A stretch of 64,000 nucleotides of DNA from NCBI GenBank assembly GCA_026708015.1, contig JAPOVT010000041.1:40195-104194 (forward strand). The letters run 5' to 3'. Positions 39,849-48,629 of the stretch are shown here, one piece after another. The notes under the pieces were generated by a model, which was not told where the DNA came from, ran no database searches, and saw only the letters and a list, made by a program, of their open reading frames with translations. Origin of the DNA: a bacterium (lineage in GTDB: Bacteria > Actinomycetota > Acidimicrobiia > Acidimicrobiales > Bin134). Both the position numbers and the translations under genes were made by a program. Each line of letters starts with the position of its first letter. Position 1 is the first letter of the stretch.

Positions 39849-39904
39849 GGGTTTGCTGTTTGGGGAAAGCGACCGGGGGGTTAGCGGCGTGCTAAGCCAT
39901 CGGG

Positions 39905-41263
39905 ATGGCTGAGGAGTTCAAGCACGACCTACCCGACGGGATGACCGACTGGATCGCTGAAGCGGGGGGCGGTCGCATTACCCGGTTGAAACGTCACATC
40001 GCCCGGCGTGAAGCGTGGGTGGTTGACGTGACCCGAACCGACGGGTCGGTGGCCGAGTATTTTCTGCGCTTAGACCGAGACGGCGACGGCAGCGGGACGC
40101 ACTCGGTGAAGAGCGAGGCCAAAGTGCAGACCGCGCTGGTCGAGACTGGCATGAAGGTTCCCGCCATTTGCGCTTGGAGTGAGGATCTTCAGGCTGCGTT
40201 GCATGAGCGGATGCCGGGACGGGCCGATTTGGACAACGCCGAACCCGAAGAGCAGGCCGCGGTGCTCGATGACTTCATCCAGCAGTTGGTTCTGCTTCAC
40301 TCGCTGGATCCCGACTCGCTGGGGCTCGACCACATGCCCGTTCCCACCACGTCGGCCGAGTGCGCGTTGGGCGAGATCGACTTTGTGGAGCAGTTCCTCG
40401 GCGGCATGGTGACCGATCCGCTGTACACGTATTCGCTCCAATGGATTCGGAACCATGTTCCCGAGCGCCTCGACCGAGTAAGCCTCTTGCAGGGCGATAC
40501 CGGCCCGGCCAATTTCATGTTCCGCGAAGGGCAGGTGAGCGCCATCGTCGACTGGGAATGGGCCCACTTCGGAGATCCCATGGAGGACTTTGGCAACATC
40601 TGCACCCGGGAGTTCTACTGTCCTTCGACTCCCGACGAGGGTCTCGCTCCGCTGTTTCGCCGGTACGAGGAACTGTCCGGCTTTCCCGTGTACCTCGATT
40701 CGGTTCGCTACTACCGGGTACAGCAGTTTGTGCGGTCCATCGTGTCGCTGGCCCGCATTACCGCCACCAACGACCCCCAAATGCCCAATGCCATGAACTG
40801 GGCCTACCGCTACATCTGCGAACGGGCTACCTGTGAGGCGCTGGCCGACGCCATGAGCATCGAGTTGGAGCGTCCCGAACTGCCCCAAGTCGAAATGGGC
40901 TCCTCTCTGGAAGGCGTGGTCGTCCAAAACCTGCGCGATGAGGTGCTGCCCGCCGTCGACGGAGACTTCCCCCGCCATCGGCTGGAGCACGCCACGCTGC
41001 TGGTGGAGTGCCTAGACCGCCAGAAGCAGCTCGGCCCCGATCTTGCCAGCATTGAGTTGGACGAAATCGCCGCGCTGACCGGCCGACGGGCCGACAGCCT
41101 CGATGACGGACTGATGGAGCTAGACCGCGCAATCCAGGGATGGGGCACAGAGAAGGAAGCCGAAGTGCTCCGTTATCTGGCTCGGCGGGCGTGGCGGCTG
41201 GAGTACCTGTGGAAGCCGGTGGTGGACCTGTTTCCCGACCGCAAGTTCTCAAGAATCGACTAG
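39905..41263 (+). CDS. Aminoglycoside-phosphotransferase-like kinase (APH family)
   Basis: A 452-residue protein with an APH/choline-kinase-type fold in its first ~320 residues. It has an N-lobe with the putative Lys/Glu pair, the catalytic loop LLQGDTGPANFMF (HGD replaced by QGD) and the metal-binding IVDWEWAHFGDPMED. Family members in actinobacteria phosphorylate small hydroxylated metabolites or hydroxyacyl-CoA; antibiotic resistance is not implied. Residues ~320-452 are an extra helical domain of unknown role. It is convergent with the SDR at 41260 (four-base overlap of stops). Confidence 0.85.
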   Translation: MAEEFKHDLPDGMTDWIAEAGGGRITRLKRHIARREAWVVDVTRTDGSVAEYFLRLDRDGDGSGTHSVKSEAKVQTALVETGMKVPAICAWSEDLQAALHERMPGRADLDNAEPEEQAAVLDDFIQQLVLLHSLDPDSLGLDHMPVPTTSAECALGEIDFVEQFLGGMVTDPLYTYSLQWIRNHVPERLDRVSLLQGDTGPANFMFREGQVSAIVDWEWAHFGDPMEDFGNICTREFYCPSTPDEGLAPLFRRYEELSGFPVYLDSVRYYRVQQFVRSIVSLARITATNDPQMPNAMNWAYRYICERATCEALADAMSIELERPELPQVEMGSSLEGVVVQNLRDEVLPAVDGDFPRHRLEHATLLVECLDRQKQLGPDLASIELDEIAALTGRRADSLDDGLMELDRAIQGWGTEKEAEVLRYLARRAWRLEYLWKPVVDLFPDRKFSRID

Positions 41264-42057
41264 CGCTGTCGCAGCCCCATCATCTTGATGGCTTCCACCA
41301 GATATCCATTGGGGTCGGCTCGCTTGGCCTGGGCGGTTTCCTTCAGGGCCGGAGCAGCAAATCCCTCGAAGTCGTCGGTGCCCAGTTTGGCGATCAGCGC
41401 CTTGGCCACATCCACCGGGTCCATGAACGCGTCGGGGGGCTGAAGGAAGGGATCGTCGTTTCCTGGCTTGGGAGTGGAGAACTCGGTAGCGGTAGAGCCG
41501 GGGGTGAACAAATGGGCTCGAACGCCGGTTCCAACCAGATCAAAATAGAGACCCTCGGTAAACAGGTTGAGCGCGGCTTTGGCCGCGCCGTAGGCGCCGG
41601 TGCGAAATGCCATCGACTGGGTTCCCATTGACGACACGTTGACGATTGCCCCCGAGTCCCGCTCCAGCATGTAGGGCAGCAGGGCCAGGGACAACCGGGC
41701 TGAACCGGTGAAGTTCACTGCCATCGTCTCGTCCAGTTCTTCGGGGGTAAGCCGTTTCATCGAACGGCGACGAGGAGCGCCGGCGTTGTTCACCAGTACG
41801 TCGATGGGCCCCATTTCGGCCCAGGCTCGCTCGGCAAACGGGGCCACGCTTTCGAGGTCAGCCAGATCCAGCATCCACCAGCAGCCATCTCCGCCAGCAT
41901 CTCGCACTTGGCCCAACACCTGTTCGAGGCGGTCGCCCCGCCGGGCCGCCAATCCGACAAATGCCCCACACCGCCCCAGCTCTACCGCCAACGCCGCACC
42001 AATGCCCGAAGAGGCACCGGTTACCAGCACCCGTTGGCCGGCCGGATACCAGCTCAT
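41260..42057 (-). CDS. SDR-family oxidoreductase
   Basis: A 265-residue classical SDR with TGASSGIG, LVNNAG, the catalytic Ser in IVNVSSMG, and Tyr-Lys in YGAAKAAL. The C-terminal region is longer and lacks the DGG motif, resembling DHRS7-like or reductase types acting on larger lipophilic substrates. It is translated by ATGA coupling to the SDR upstream (42054), as the last gene of a three-gene unit with the SMP-30 protein. Confidence 0.92.
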   Translation of the reverse strand: MSWYPAGQRVLVTGASSGIGAALAVELGRCGAFVGLAARRGDRLEQVLGQVRDAGGDGCWWMLDLADLESVAPFAERAWAEMGPIDVLVNNAGAPRRRSMKRLTPEELDETMAVNFTGSARLSLALLPYMLERDSGAIVNVSSMGTQSMAFRTGAYGAAKAALNLFTEGLYFDLVGTGVRAHLFTPGSTATEFSTPKPGNDDPFLQPPDAFMDPVDVAKALIAKLGTDDFEGFAAPALKETAQAKRADPNGYLVEAIKMMGLRQR

Positions 42058-42800
42058 CCTGCGGTCAACCCGGCGTCGATGCTCAGCACTGCTCCATGAA
42101 TTCGATGGGCTTCATCAGAGGCCAAATAGGCCACCGCCGAGGCGATGTCATCGGCTTGGGACATGCCCCGCATCCCCATGTATCGCCCCATCAACTCCAT
42201 GTCGGGCTCACTGGGGAAGCCGAAGGATGTGGCCAGATTGGTTTCCACTCCACCCGGGGCGATGGCGTTAATCCGTACGCCTGCCTTCATGGTCTCCATG
42301 GCCATGGCCTTGGTGATCTGAATCACGGCCCCCTTGCTGGCGCAGTAGGGCACGGTGTAGGCCTGCCCGATCAGTCCGGCGTTGGAGGCCATGTTCACAA
42401 TGCAGCCCTCCGATAACTCCAAGTGGGGGAGCGCGGCCTGCGACATCCAGAACACGCCTTCAACGTTCACACCGAAAATCAGGTCCCACACTTCTTGGTC
42501 GACTTCGCCCACCCGATGGCCCCGGGCCACTCCGGCGATGTTGCACAGCACATCGAGGCGACCATGGTCGTCCATGACCGAGGTAACCAGCTCATGGCAA
42601 GCGTCCCGGGAGCGCACATCGGACACAACCGAGTGGAACACCGCCCCCTCGCCAACCATCGCCGCGGTCTTCTCCAGTCCGGCAGCGCTGACATCGCTGC
42701 CTACCACGACGGCCCCTTCGTCGGCCAGACGTACCGAGGTGGCCTGCCCGATACCCGACCCAGCTCCGGTGACCACGGCCACCTTCCCAGAAAACCTCAT
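42054..42800 (-). CDS. SDR-family oxidoreductase
   Basis: A 248-residue classical SDR: VVTGAGSGIGQATSVRLA, NIAG in place of NNAG, Ser in VNMASNAG, Tyr-Lys in YCASKGAV, and a C-terminal IHGAVLSIDAGLTAG. The ATG at 42800 fits the usual start; longer in-frame sequence upstream overlaps the lactonase gene. It lies 19 bases after the SMP-30 gene and overlaps the next SDR by four bases, so sugar-lactone or diol metabolism by this trio is plausible. Confidence 0.92.
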   Translation of the reverse strand: MRFSGKVAVVTGAGSGIGQATSVRLADEGAVVVGSDVSAAGLEKTAAMVGEGAVFHSVVSDVRSRDACHELVTSVMDDHGRLDVLCNIAGVARGHRVGEVDQEVWDLIFGVNVEGVFWMSQAALPHLELSEGCIVNMASNAGLIGQAYTVPYCASKGAVIQITKAMAMETMKAGVRINAIAPGGVETNLATSFGFPSEPDMELMGRYMGMRGMSQADDIASAVAYLASDEAHRIHGAVLSIDAGLTAG

Positions 42801-42819
42801 CCTGCCGCTCCTTGACTGC

Positions 42820-43671
42820 CTAGGGAAGCCCGACGCCGGGAATCTCCACTGGCACGAATTCAATTCGCCCCTGCCCGAGGCCTTGCACCTCATCGGGATG
42901 TGAGCCCGGCGCTGTGACCAGGAAGAGCGTACGGCGATCGTCGCCTCCCAGCATCACTGCAAAGCAGTTGAGCTCCGTTTCGACACGGTGGGTGATCTCG
43001 CCTCCCTCAACCACCCGCAGCGCGGCCCGGCCGATCGCATCGGCATACCAGATGCCCCCTTCAGCGTCGAAGCAGCATCCGTCAGGGATGGTGCCGGGCA
43101 CCGCGGCCCACAGCCGAGGGTTCTTGAGGTGGCCCTCAGGCCCGAGATCGAAGGCAGTGAACTGGCTGGCAAAGCTCTCACCAACGATGTAGGTGGCACC
43201 GTCAGGGGTAATCACCGCGCCGTTGGGGAATGCCAAGTCGCTGGCCGCAGCCTCGACCGTTCCATCGGGCTGCACCAGTCCGAGAGTGGCTGGAGCGAAT
43301 TCCTCACCGCTGTGCAAGTCGAACCCGAAGTTGCCCACATAAGCCCGGCCTTTGGCGTCAACTGTCATGTCGTTGCAAAGCGAGGTGGCTATCTCGGAAA
43401 GGTCGGCGTGCTCGTGCAGCGCTACGCCGTCATAGCGCATGACTCGTTGGTCTCGCATCGAAACGACCAGCAGATCGCCATTGGGCATCCAGCCCAACCC
43501 CGACGGTTGGCCGGGCACCTCGACAATCACCTCAACGGTGCCGTCCAACGAAGTGGCATTCACGGTGTACTGATAGAAGTCCGAATACCAAAGTCGGCCG
43601 TCATGCCAGCGGGGTCCCTCGCCGAAATCGATTCCTCCTACGAAGGTCTCAGGGCTGGGAAGTATCTCCAT
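42820..43671 (-). CDS. SMP-30/gluconolactonase-like beta-propeller hydrolase
   Basis: A 283-residue six-bladed propeller of the SMP-30/regucalcin/lactonase family, which hydrolyses sugar or aromatic lactones using a divalent metal. Recognisable are GIDFGEGPRWHDGRLWYSD (metal-binding Glu), SGLGWMPNGDLLVVSM, CNDMTVDAKGRAYVGNFGFD (Asn/Asp) and FPNGAVITPDGATYIVGES. The ATG at 43671 is selected; 20 bases separate it from the divergent P450 start, so the two operons share a very short control region. Confidence 0.9.
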   Translation of the reverse strand: MEILPSPETFVGGIDFGEGPRWHDGRLWYSDFYQYTVNATSLDGTVEVIVEVPGQPSGLGWMPNGDLLVVSMRDQRVMRYDGVALHEHADLSEIATSLCNDMTVDAKGRAYVGNFGFDLHSGEEFAPATLGLVQPDGTVEAAASDLAFPNGAVITPDGATYIVGESFASQFTAFDLGPEGHLKNPRLWAAVPGTIPDGCCFDAEGGIWYADAIGRAALRVVEGGEITHRVETELNCFAVMLGGDDRRTLFLVTAPGSHPDEVQGLGQGRIEFVPVEIPGVGLP

Positions 43672-43691
43672 GCCGGGGGACAATAGCGACT

Positions 43692-44873
43692 GTGGACGAA
43701 CTCCCTGTTGTAGACCTGACCGATTCGGCCTTTTGGTCCGACCCATACCCAGTGCTCGCTGAGGCACTCGGCCAGCATCCCCTGGGTCGGGGGGTCGACG
43801 GCGGCCTCATCGCCTTGAGCTTTGACGCCGCAGAGTCGGTGCTCCGAGATCCCCGGTTCTTGACCACCGACCTCCTGGCCCCTCGAGGCATCACTGAGGG
43901 TCTCATTGCCGAATGGTGGGGTCAGGTCATGTTCTCGGCCAACCCACCAGTCCACACCCGGTTGCGCCGCCTGGTCAGTCGGGCGTTTACCCCTCGAGCA
44001 GTCGAATCGCTGCGCCCCCGCGTGGTTGAGATAACCGAGGAGTTGCTGGACGACTTCCACGGTGACACCGTGGATCTGGTGGCCGGGTTTGCCCATGACC
44101 TGCCCATAAGGGTGATGGGGGCCATGCTGGAGGTTCCTGCTGGTGACCACCGTCATTTTGCGACCTGGACCGCAGATCTTGGACTCGTCTTTTCCTCAGT
44201 GCACACACCCGAATTGCTCAATCGACTGGAATCGGCCATCACCGGGCTCAATGGCTATGTGGCCGAACTCATTGCTGACCGGCGGCGGCATCCCGGTGAT
44301 GACCTACTCAGCAAATTGATCGCCGCTGAAGCCGACGGAGATGTCCTCACCGAACCCGAATTGATCGCCATGGTGGAGAACTTGCTCTTTGCCGGACACG
44401 ACACCACCCGCTCAATGCTGATGATCGGCGCGGCGCTGCTGCTGTCTCATCCAGACCAGCGGGCATTGCTGAGCGGCGATCCTGGTTTGGCCGCCCAAGC
44501 CGTCGATGAGATCCTCCGCTTCGAAGCCCCGGTTCTGGGTTCAGGGAGAGACGCCGCCGAGCCCTTGGATCTGTTCGGTGTGCCGGTGGATACCGGGGAA
44601 ACGGTCACGACAATGTCCCTGGCCGCTAACCGCGACTCGGCCGCCTTTGATGATCCCAACCGATTCAACATCCGCCGCCCGGGAGGCAAGCTGATGAGCT
44701 TCGGCCAGGGAATCCACTACTGCCTCGGAGCGGCCCTGGCCCGTCTAGAGGGTCAAGTGGCCTTCCCCATGCTCTTGGAACGCTTTCCCCGCATGGAGCT
44801 GGCCGCGGAACCCGCTTGGGTGCCCTATGCCTCCATCCGCCGATTCGAAGAACTGCTGGTGACGACCTCCTGA
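43692..44873 (+). CDS. Cytochrome P450
   Basis: A 393-residue soluble bacterial P450, full length. Seen are the helix-C NPPVHTRLRRLVSRAF, the oxygen-activating AGHDTTRSM in helix I, ExxR in DEILRFEAPV, and the heme loop SFGQGIHYCLGAALAR with Cys344. It starts at GTG 43692. It would hydroxylate a small lipophilic compound with electrons from a ferredoxin not encoded nearby. It is followed 37 bases later by an MpaB-like oxygenase, so the two may act on the same substrate. Confidence 0.95.
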   Translation: MDELPVVDLTDSAFWSDPYPVLAEALGQHPLGRGVDGGLIALSFDAAESVLRDPRFLTTDLLAPRGITEGLIAEWWGQVMFSANPPVHTRLRRLVSRAFTPRAVESLRPRVVEITEELLDDFHGDTVDLVAGFAHDLPIRVMGAMLEVPAGDHRHFATWTADLGLVFSSVHTPELLNRLESAITGLNGYVAELIADRRRHPGDDLLSKLIAAEADGDVLTEPELIAMVENLLFAGHDTTRSMLMIGAALLLSHPDQRALLSGDPGLAAQAVDEILRFEAPVLGSGRDAAEPLDLFGVPVDTGETVTTMSLAANRDSAAFDDPNRFNIRRPGGKLMSFGQGIHYCLGAALARLEGQVAFPMLLERFPRMELAAEPAWVPYASIRRFEELLVTTS

Positions 44874-44910
44874 CCAGGTTCCACTCCGCCGAAGATAGGG
44901 TGATCGAGCC

Positions 44911-45798
44911 ATGCTTCACTGGGCCAAGACTCGGATGATCAACTCGGTGAGCGGCATGTTCGCCCACGCGGAGATGCCGTTGAAGCACACCGGAGACTTT
45001 CCGGGAGATCCAGGATTGTGTGGTCCTGATTCGATCAGCTGGCGGGTGATCGGCGATGTGAGTGTGTTCATTGGTGGAATCCGGGCACTGCTGATCCAAG
45101 CGGCCCATCCGGAAGTGGTCGCCGGGGTGGACGAGCACAGCCGTTATCGAGATGATCCCCTCGGCCGGCTCAGCCGGACATCCTTCTATGTCACCTCGGC
45201 CACATTCGGCGCAATGCCCGAAGTGAAGGAGGCCGTGGACCTGGTCAATTCCGCCCATCAAGGAGTAAGCGGCACCTCCCACCGCGGCCAGGCGTATAGC
45301 GCCTCAACACCAGATCTGGCGGCGTGGGTCCACAACTCACTGACTGATTCCTTTCTGGAGGCTTATCAGCGCTTCGGCGGGCGCCTGAGCCCTGCCCACG
45401 CTGACCAATTTGTGGTTGAGCAATCCAGGGTGGGGGAGATGCTGGGCGCCTCGCCTCTGCCCACAACCGCCGGCGAACTGCGGGAGTGGATAACCGGGCA
45501 TCCTGCGTTGGCACCGAGCCCGGGGATGCGAGCTGCCGTTAGGTTCCTTCAGAACCCTCCGATTCCTGCGGCCCAGAAAGCGGGGTACCAAATCCTGATG
45601 AACGGGGCCATCACCACGATCCCCCGAGAGATCACGTCGGTCCTAGGGCTGACCCCGATGTCGGGCGCCAAAGTCAGCAGCACGGGGATGGTTTTGGGTC
45701 TGCGGCGCATCATGAAGAACAGCCCTGCCTGGCAGGCCGCCCTTGAACGGTGCGGCGTGTCCTACGACCCGCGGCTGTTTCGCGACCGGCGGAGTTAG
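44911..45798 (+). CDS. MpaB/DUF2236-family oxygenase
   Basis: A 295-residue protein of the DUF2236 (MpaB/latex-clearing-protein-related) family, helical heme-binding oxygenases. Conserved elements are LLIQAAHPEVVAGVDEHSRY with the conserved His, DDPLGRLSRTSFYVT, VHNSLTDSFLEAYQRFGG and the Arg/His-rich segments. The family cleaves C=C bonds of terpenoid or lipid substrates by oxygen insertion; the particular reaction is unknown. It is paired with the P450 upstream (37-base gap). A more distant family member lies at 62602-63780. Confidence 0.9.
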   Translation: MLHWAKTRMINSVSGMFAHAEMPLKHTGDFPGDPGLCGPDSISWRVIGDVSVFIGGIRALLIQAAHPEVVAGVDEHSRYRDDPLGRLSRTSFYVTSATFGAMPEVKEAVDLVNSAHQGVSGTSHRGQAYSASTPDLAAWVHNSLTDSFLEAYQRFGGRLSPAHADQFVVEQSRVGEMLGASPLPTTAGELREWITGHPALAPSPGMRAAVRFLQNPPIPAAQKAGYQILMNGAITTIPREITSVLGLTPMSGAKVSSTGMVLGLRRIMKNSPAWQAALERCGVSYDPRLFRDRRS

Positions 45799-45829
45799 CC
45801 AGGACCCTGCCAGTCCCCGACTGGCGGAA

Positions 45830-47020
45830 TTAGCTCGCCAACAGACCGGCCAGATTGTCTCGCATGATGAGCCGAGTTTCGGCGGGGGAGAGGCTCGATA
45901 GGCCCTCCACGAATTCCAATGGCTCGGCCAGGCCCTCGGCGTGGGGCCAATCGGAGCCGAACAACACCTGGGAAACTCCGATCGACCGGGCCAGATCGGC
46001 CACCGGCTCCTCATGATGGGGGGATACGAACACGTGGCGGCGGAACACGTCGCTGGGTTTTTCGTTCAGCGGTCCTCTAAACCACGGACCATTGCGGCCC
46101 ATTCGGTTCATCTTGTTCATGGCTGCCATCAGGTAATCCACCCAGAGGCTGCCATTCTCCACGCTCATGACCCGGACGTTGGGAAAGGCTTCGAACAGGT
46201 TGGCGTAGATCAGCGCAGCCACTGTCTCCATGATCGGGCGGTCGCCGTAAAAGCAGGTCCACTGCAAGGCCGACTGCCGGTGCGACGGCGGATTGGGCTC
46301 TTCGCCCCAGTGCACCGACATCGACTGGTTGTAACCCGACTCGCCGATGTGGAAACCGACCACCGCGCGAGCTTCGTTGACCCGGGCCCAGAAGGGATCG
46401 AAGACCGGGTCGGCGATATTGCGGCCGGCCGCGGGCCCCGGACGAACCGACACCACCCGAGCTCCCCGCCCCAGCGCCCATTCCAGCTCGTCCACGGCCC
46501 GGTCGGGATCGACCAGCGACAACAGGGGAGGGGCATGGATGCGACCATCCCGGTTGAGGCCCCATTCGTCGTCCAACCAGCGGTTGAATGCGGACAGGTT
46601 GGCGTAGAGCAGATCGGGATCGTCAACCATGTAGTGCTCCACACACACCGCCAGTGTGGGGAACAGCACAGCGGCTTCGATTCCTTGGGCGTCGAGCACC
46701 TCGACTCGGGCTGATCGCATGACGTATTCGGGCCGGTGGGGTTCTGAAACCCGAGTGCCCCTGATGTTCCCCCCGTCGTCGCCCCGCTTCATGGCCTTCA
46801 ACATGTCCCGCAGCATTCCCGGTCGAGGTGCCGTGTCGTAGTTCCGGTGCTCCAAGAAAGTGAACCGCCGGTCGCCGATGTATACCTCTTCGGTGCCGTC
46901 GGGCTCGGTAACCGGCCGCACTGCCTGATCGGCGAATGCGGGGTCGATGTAGCGGGTAAAGGCGTCTCGGGGCTCGTAGTAGTGATTGTCGGCGTCGTAC
47001 GCCCGATATCCCAGATCCAT
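45830..47020 (-). CDS. Amidohydrolase-2 family metal-dependent hydrolase
   Basis: A ~396-residue TIM-barrel amidohydrolase (ACMSD-like). It starts with YRAYDADNHYYEPRDAFTRY, has VVGFHIGESGYNQSM as the central metal-His strand, VMSVENGSLWVDYL, FVSPHHEEPVADL and the catalytic Asp in VLFGSDWPHAEG. Such proteins decarboxylate or hydrolyse aromatic or ring-cleavage products. The ATG at 47020 is preferred to a GTG two codons upstream. It shows what the dead copy at 22433-22807 must once have looked like. It is divergent from the SDR at 47103. Confidence 0.92.
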   Translation of the reverse strand: MDLGYRAYDADNHYYEPRDAFTRYIDPAFADQAVRPVTEPDGTEEVYIGDRRFTFLEHRNYDTAPRPGMLRDMLKAMKRGDDGGNIRGTRVSEPHRPEYVMRSARVEVLDAQGIEAAVLFPTLAVCVEHYMVDDPDLLYANLSAFNRWLDDEWGLNRDGRIHAPPLLSLVDPDRAVDELEWALGRGARVVSVRPGPAAGRNIADPVFDPFWARVNEARAVVGFHIGESGYNQSMSVHWGEEPNPPSHRQSALQWTCFYGDRPIMETVAALIYANLFEAFPNVRVMSVENGSLWVDYLMAAMNKMNRMGRNGPWFRGPLNEKPSDVFRRHVFVSPHHEEPVADLARSIGVSQVLFGSDWPHAEGLAEPLEFVEGLSSLSPAETRLIMRDNLAGLLAS

Positions 47021-47102
47021 ATGCACAGGTTAGGGCCGCATCCACAGGACGGGTAGTGTGACCCCCGCAAGTACCGCCTGATCGAAGAAGGAGAGCCGAA
47101 AG

Positions 47103-47900
47103 ATGGGACGGCTGGATGGCAAGGTAGCGATCATCACTGGAGCAGCTCGAGGGCAGGGTGAGGCTGAGGCCCGGCTGTTCGCCTCCGAAGGGGCCAAAGT
47201 GGTGCTGGGGGACGTCCTCGACGACGACGGTGAACAGGTAGCCGCCAGCATTGGCGAACACGCTCGCTATGTACACCTTGACGTGTCCCAAGAGGCCGAT
47301 TGGGCCGCGGCGGTTGAGGTGGCCACGGGGATGGGGTCGCTGACTGCCCTCGTCAACAACGCCGCCATTATTAGGCCGGCAGCCATTGAAGAGACCTCTT
47401 TAGACGACTACATGGAGGTCATAAACGTCAACCAGGTAGGCACATTCTTGGGGATGAAGGCCGTTTTCGAATCTATGAAGATGGCCGGTGGGGGTTCCAT
47501 TGTGAACATCAGCTCGATTGACGGCCAACAGTCCAAGAACGGACTCATCAGCTATTCCGCTTCCAAATTCGCCATCCGGGGCATGACCAAGACCGCGGCC
47601 ATTGAGTGGGGCCGGTTCGACATCAGGGTGAACTCCATTCATCCTGGCGGGGTGAACACGCCTATGGGCAATCCGAATAATGATCCCCGGGCCGAGAAAG
47701 AGCCCTACATATTCCACCCCATTGCCCGTGTGGGTGAGCCGATTGAAATCGCCTATGCTGCCCTCTTCTTGGCCAGCGACGAAGCCTCGTACATCACCGG
47801 TTCAGAGGTCAACGTCGACGGCGGCTGGAGAGCTGGACTGATCACCCCTGGTCTTCCCGGCACCGATTTCGTGGTCGAGTACGGCTACGACACTGACTGA
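47103..47900 (+). CDS. SDR-family oxidoreductase
   Basis: A 265-residue SDR with the unusual TGAARGQGEAEARLFASEG nucleotide-binding start typical of actinobacterial 3-alpha/20-beta-hydroxysteroid-dehydrogenase-like SDRs, LVNNAA, Ser in VNISSIDG, Tyr-Lys in YSASKFAI and ITGSEVNVDGGW. It starts at ATG 47103 after AAGGAG (47088-47093). It probably oxidises a secondary alcohol of a terpenoid- or steroid-like substrate. A thioesterase follows 22 bases later. Confidence 0.93.
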   Translation: MGRLDGKVAIITGAARGQGEAEARLFASEGAKVVLGDVLDDDGEQVAASIGEHARYVHLDVSQEADWAAAVEVATGMGSLTALVNNAAIIRPAAIEETSLDDYMEVINVNQVGTFLGMKAVFESMKMAGGGSIVNISSIDGQQSKNGLISYSASKFAIRGMTKTAAIEWGRFDIRVNSIHPGGVNTPMGNPNNDPRAEKEPYIFHPIARVGEPIEIAYAALFLASDEASYITGSEVNVDGGWRAGLITPGLPGTDFVVEYGYDTD

Positions 47901-47921
47901 CGCCCCTATCTACCTCTTCAC

Positions 47922-48629
47922 TTGACCGAACCGCCACTCTGGGACGCCCCCAGCGCTGCCCCCAGCCCCGACTACGGCGCTGGTGTCGAACGGCTGGCCA
48001 TGGCCAGGGCCGCCCGCCGACTGCTGAACGCGGCGCGGGTAACCGCGGCAGGCGACGATGCCGTGTCCGAGGCCACCGACTTGATCGAGCAGGCAGCAAA
48101 ACTGCTGGAGGCTGAGCAGATGGAAGGTCTCCACCGCCAAGGGGTGATGGGCGACCTCGAAACCGGTTTCGAGTCCCGCGACCCCATGGCGTTCTTCCCT
48201 TACAGCCCGATTATCGGACGGCTGAACCCGGCCTCGCCTCCGGCCGAATTCTGGGTTGAGGACGTAGAAGTTCACGGGCGGATGAACCTGTCGGCGGTTT
48301 ATGCCGGTCCACCGGGACTGGTACACGGCGGGATCATCGCCATGGTGTTCGACGAGCTCTTGGGCGTGGTCAATGTGGTCAACGGCAGAGGTGGGTACAC
48401 GGGGACACTCAATGTGAGGTACCACCGGCCTACCCCCTTGCTGGAGAATATCGCCCTGCGAGCCTGGCCATCAGGCAGCGAGGGCCGCAAGCTGTACGCC
48501 TCTGGGGAGATGCTCTACAACGGGACTGTGACGGCCAGTGCCGAGGGCGTCTTCATTCGGGCCAATCGCCAACTCGTCGACGACCTGAAGAAGCCACCGG
48601 AATCAGCAAGTCCAAAGGAGAACCCATGA
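47922..48629 (+). CDS. PaaI-type hot-dog thioesterase
   Basis: A 235-residue protein with a helical N-terminal ~85 residues and a C-terminal PaaI/YbaW-like hot-dog domain: FFPYSPIIGRLNPASPP, GPPGLVHGGIIAMVFDELLG (the HGG-x-x-x-x-x-D/E motif) and TGTLNVRYHRPTPLLE. Such enzymes hydrolyse acyl-CoA products. The TTG at 47922 gives a TEPP start; it has no strong ribosome-binding sequence. It overlaps the DUF1214 gene by ATGA, so they are translated together. Confidence 0.87.
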   Translation: MTEPPLWDAPSAAPSPDYGAGVERLAMARAARRLLNAARVTAAGDDAVSEATDLIEQAAKLLEAEQMEGLHRQGVMGDLETGFESRDPMAFFPYSPIIGRLNPASPPAEFWVEDVEVHGRMNLSAVYAGPPGLVHGGIIAMVFDELLGVVNVVNGRGGYTGTLNVRYHRPTPLLENIALRAWPSGSEGRKLYASGEMLYNGTVTASAEGVFIRANRQLVDDLKKPPESASPKENP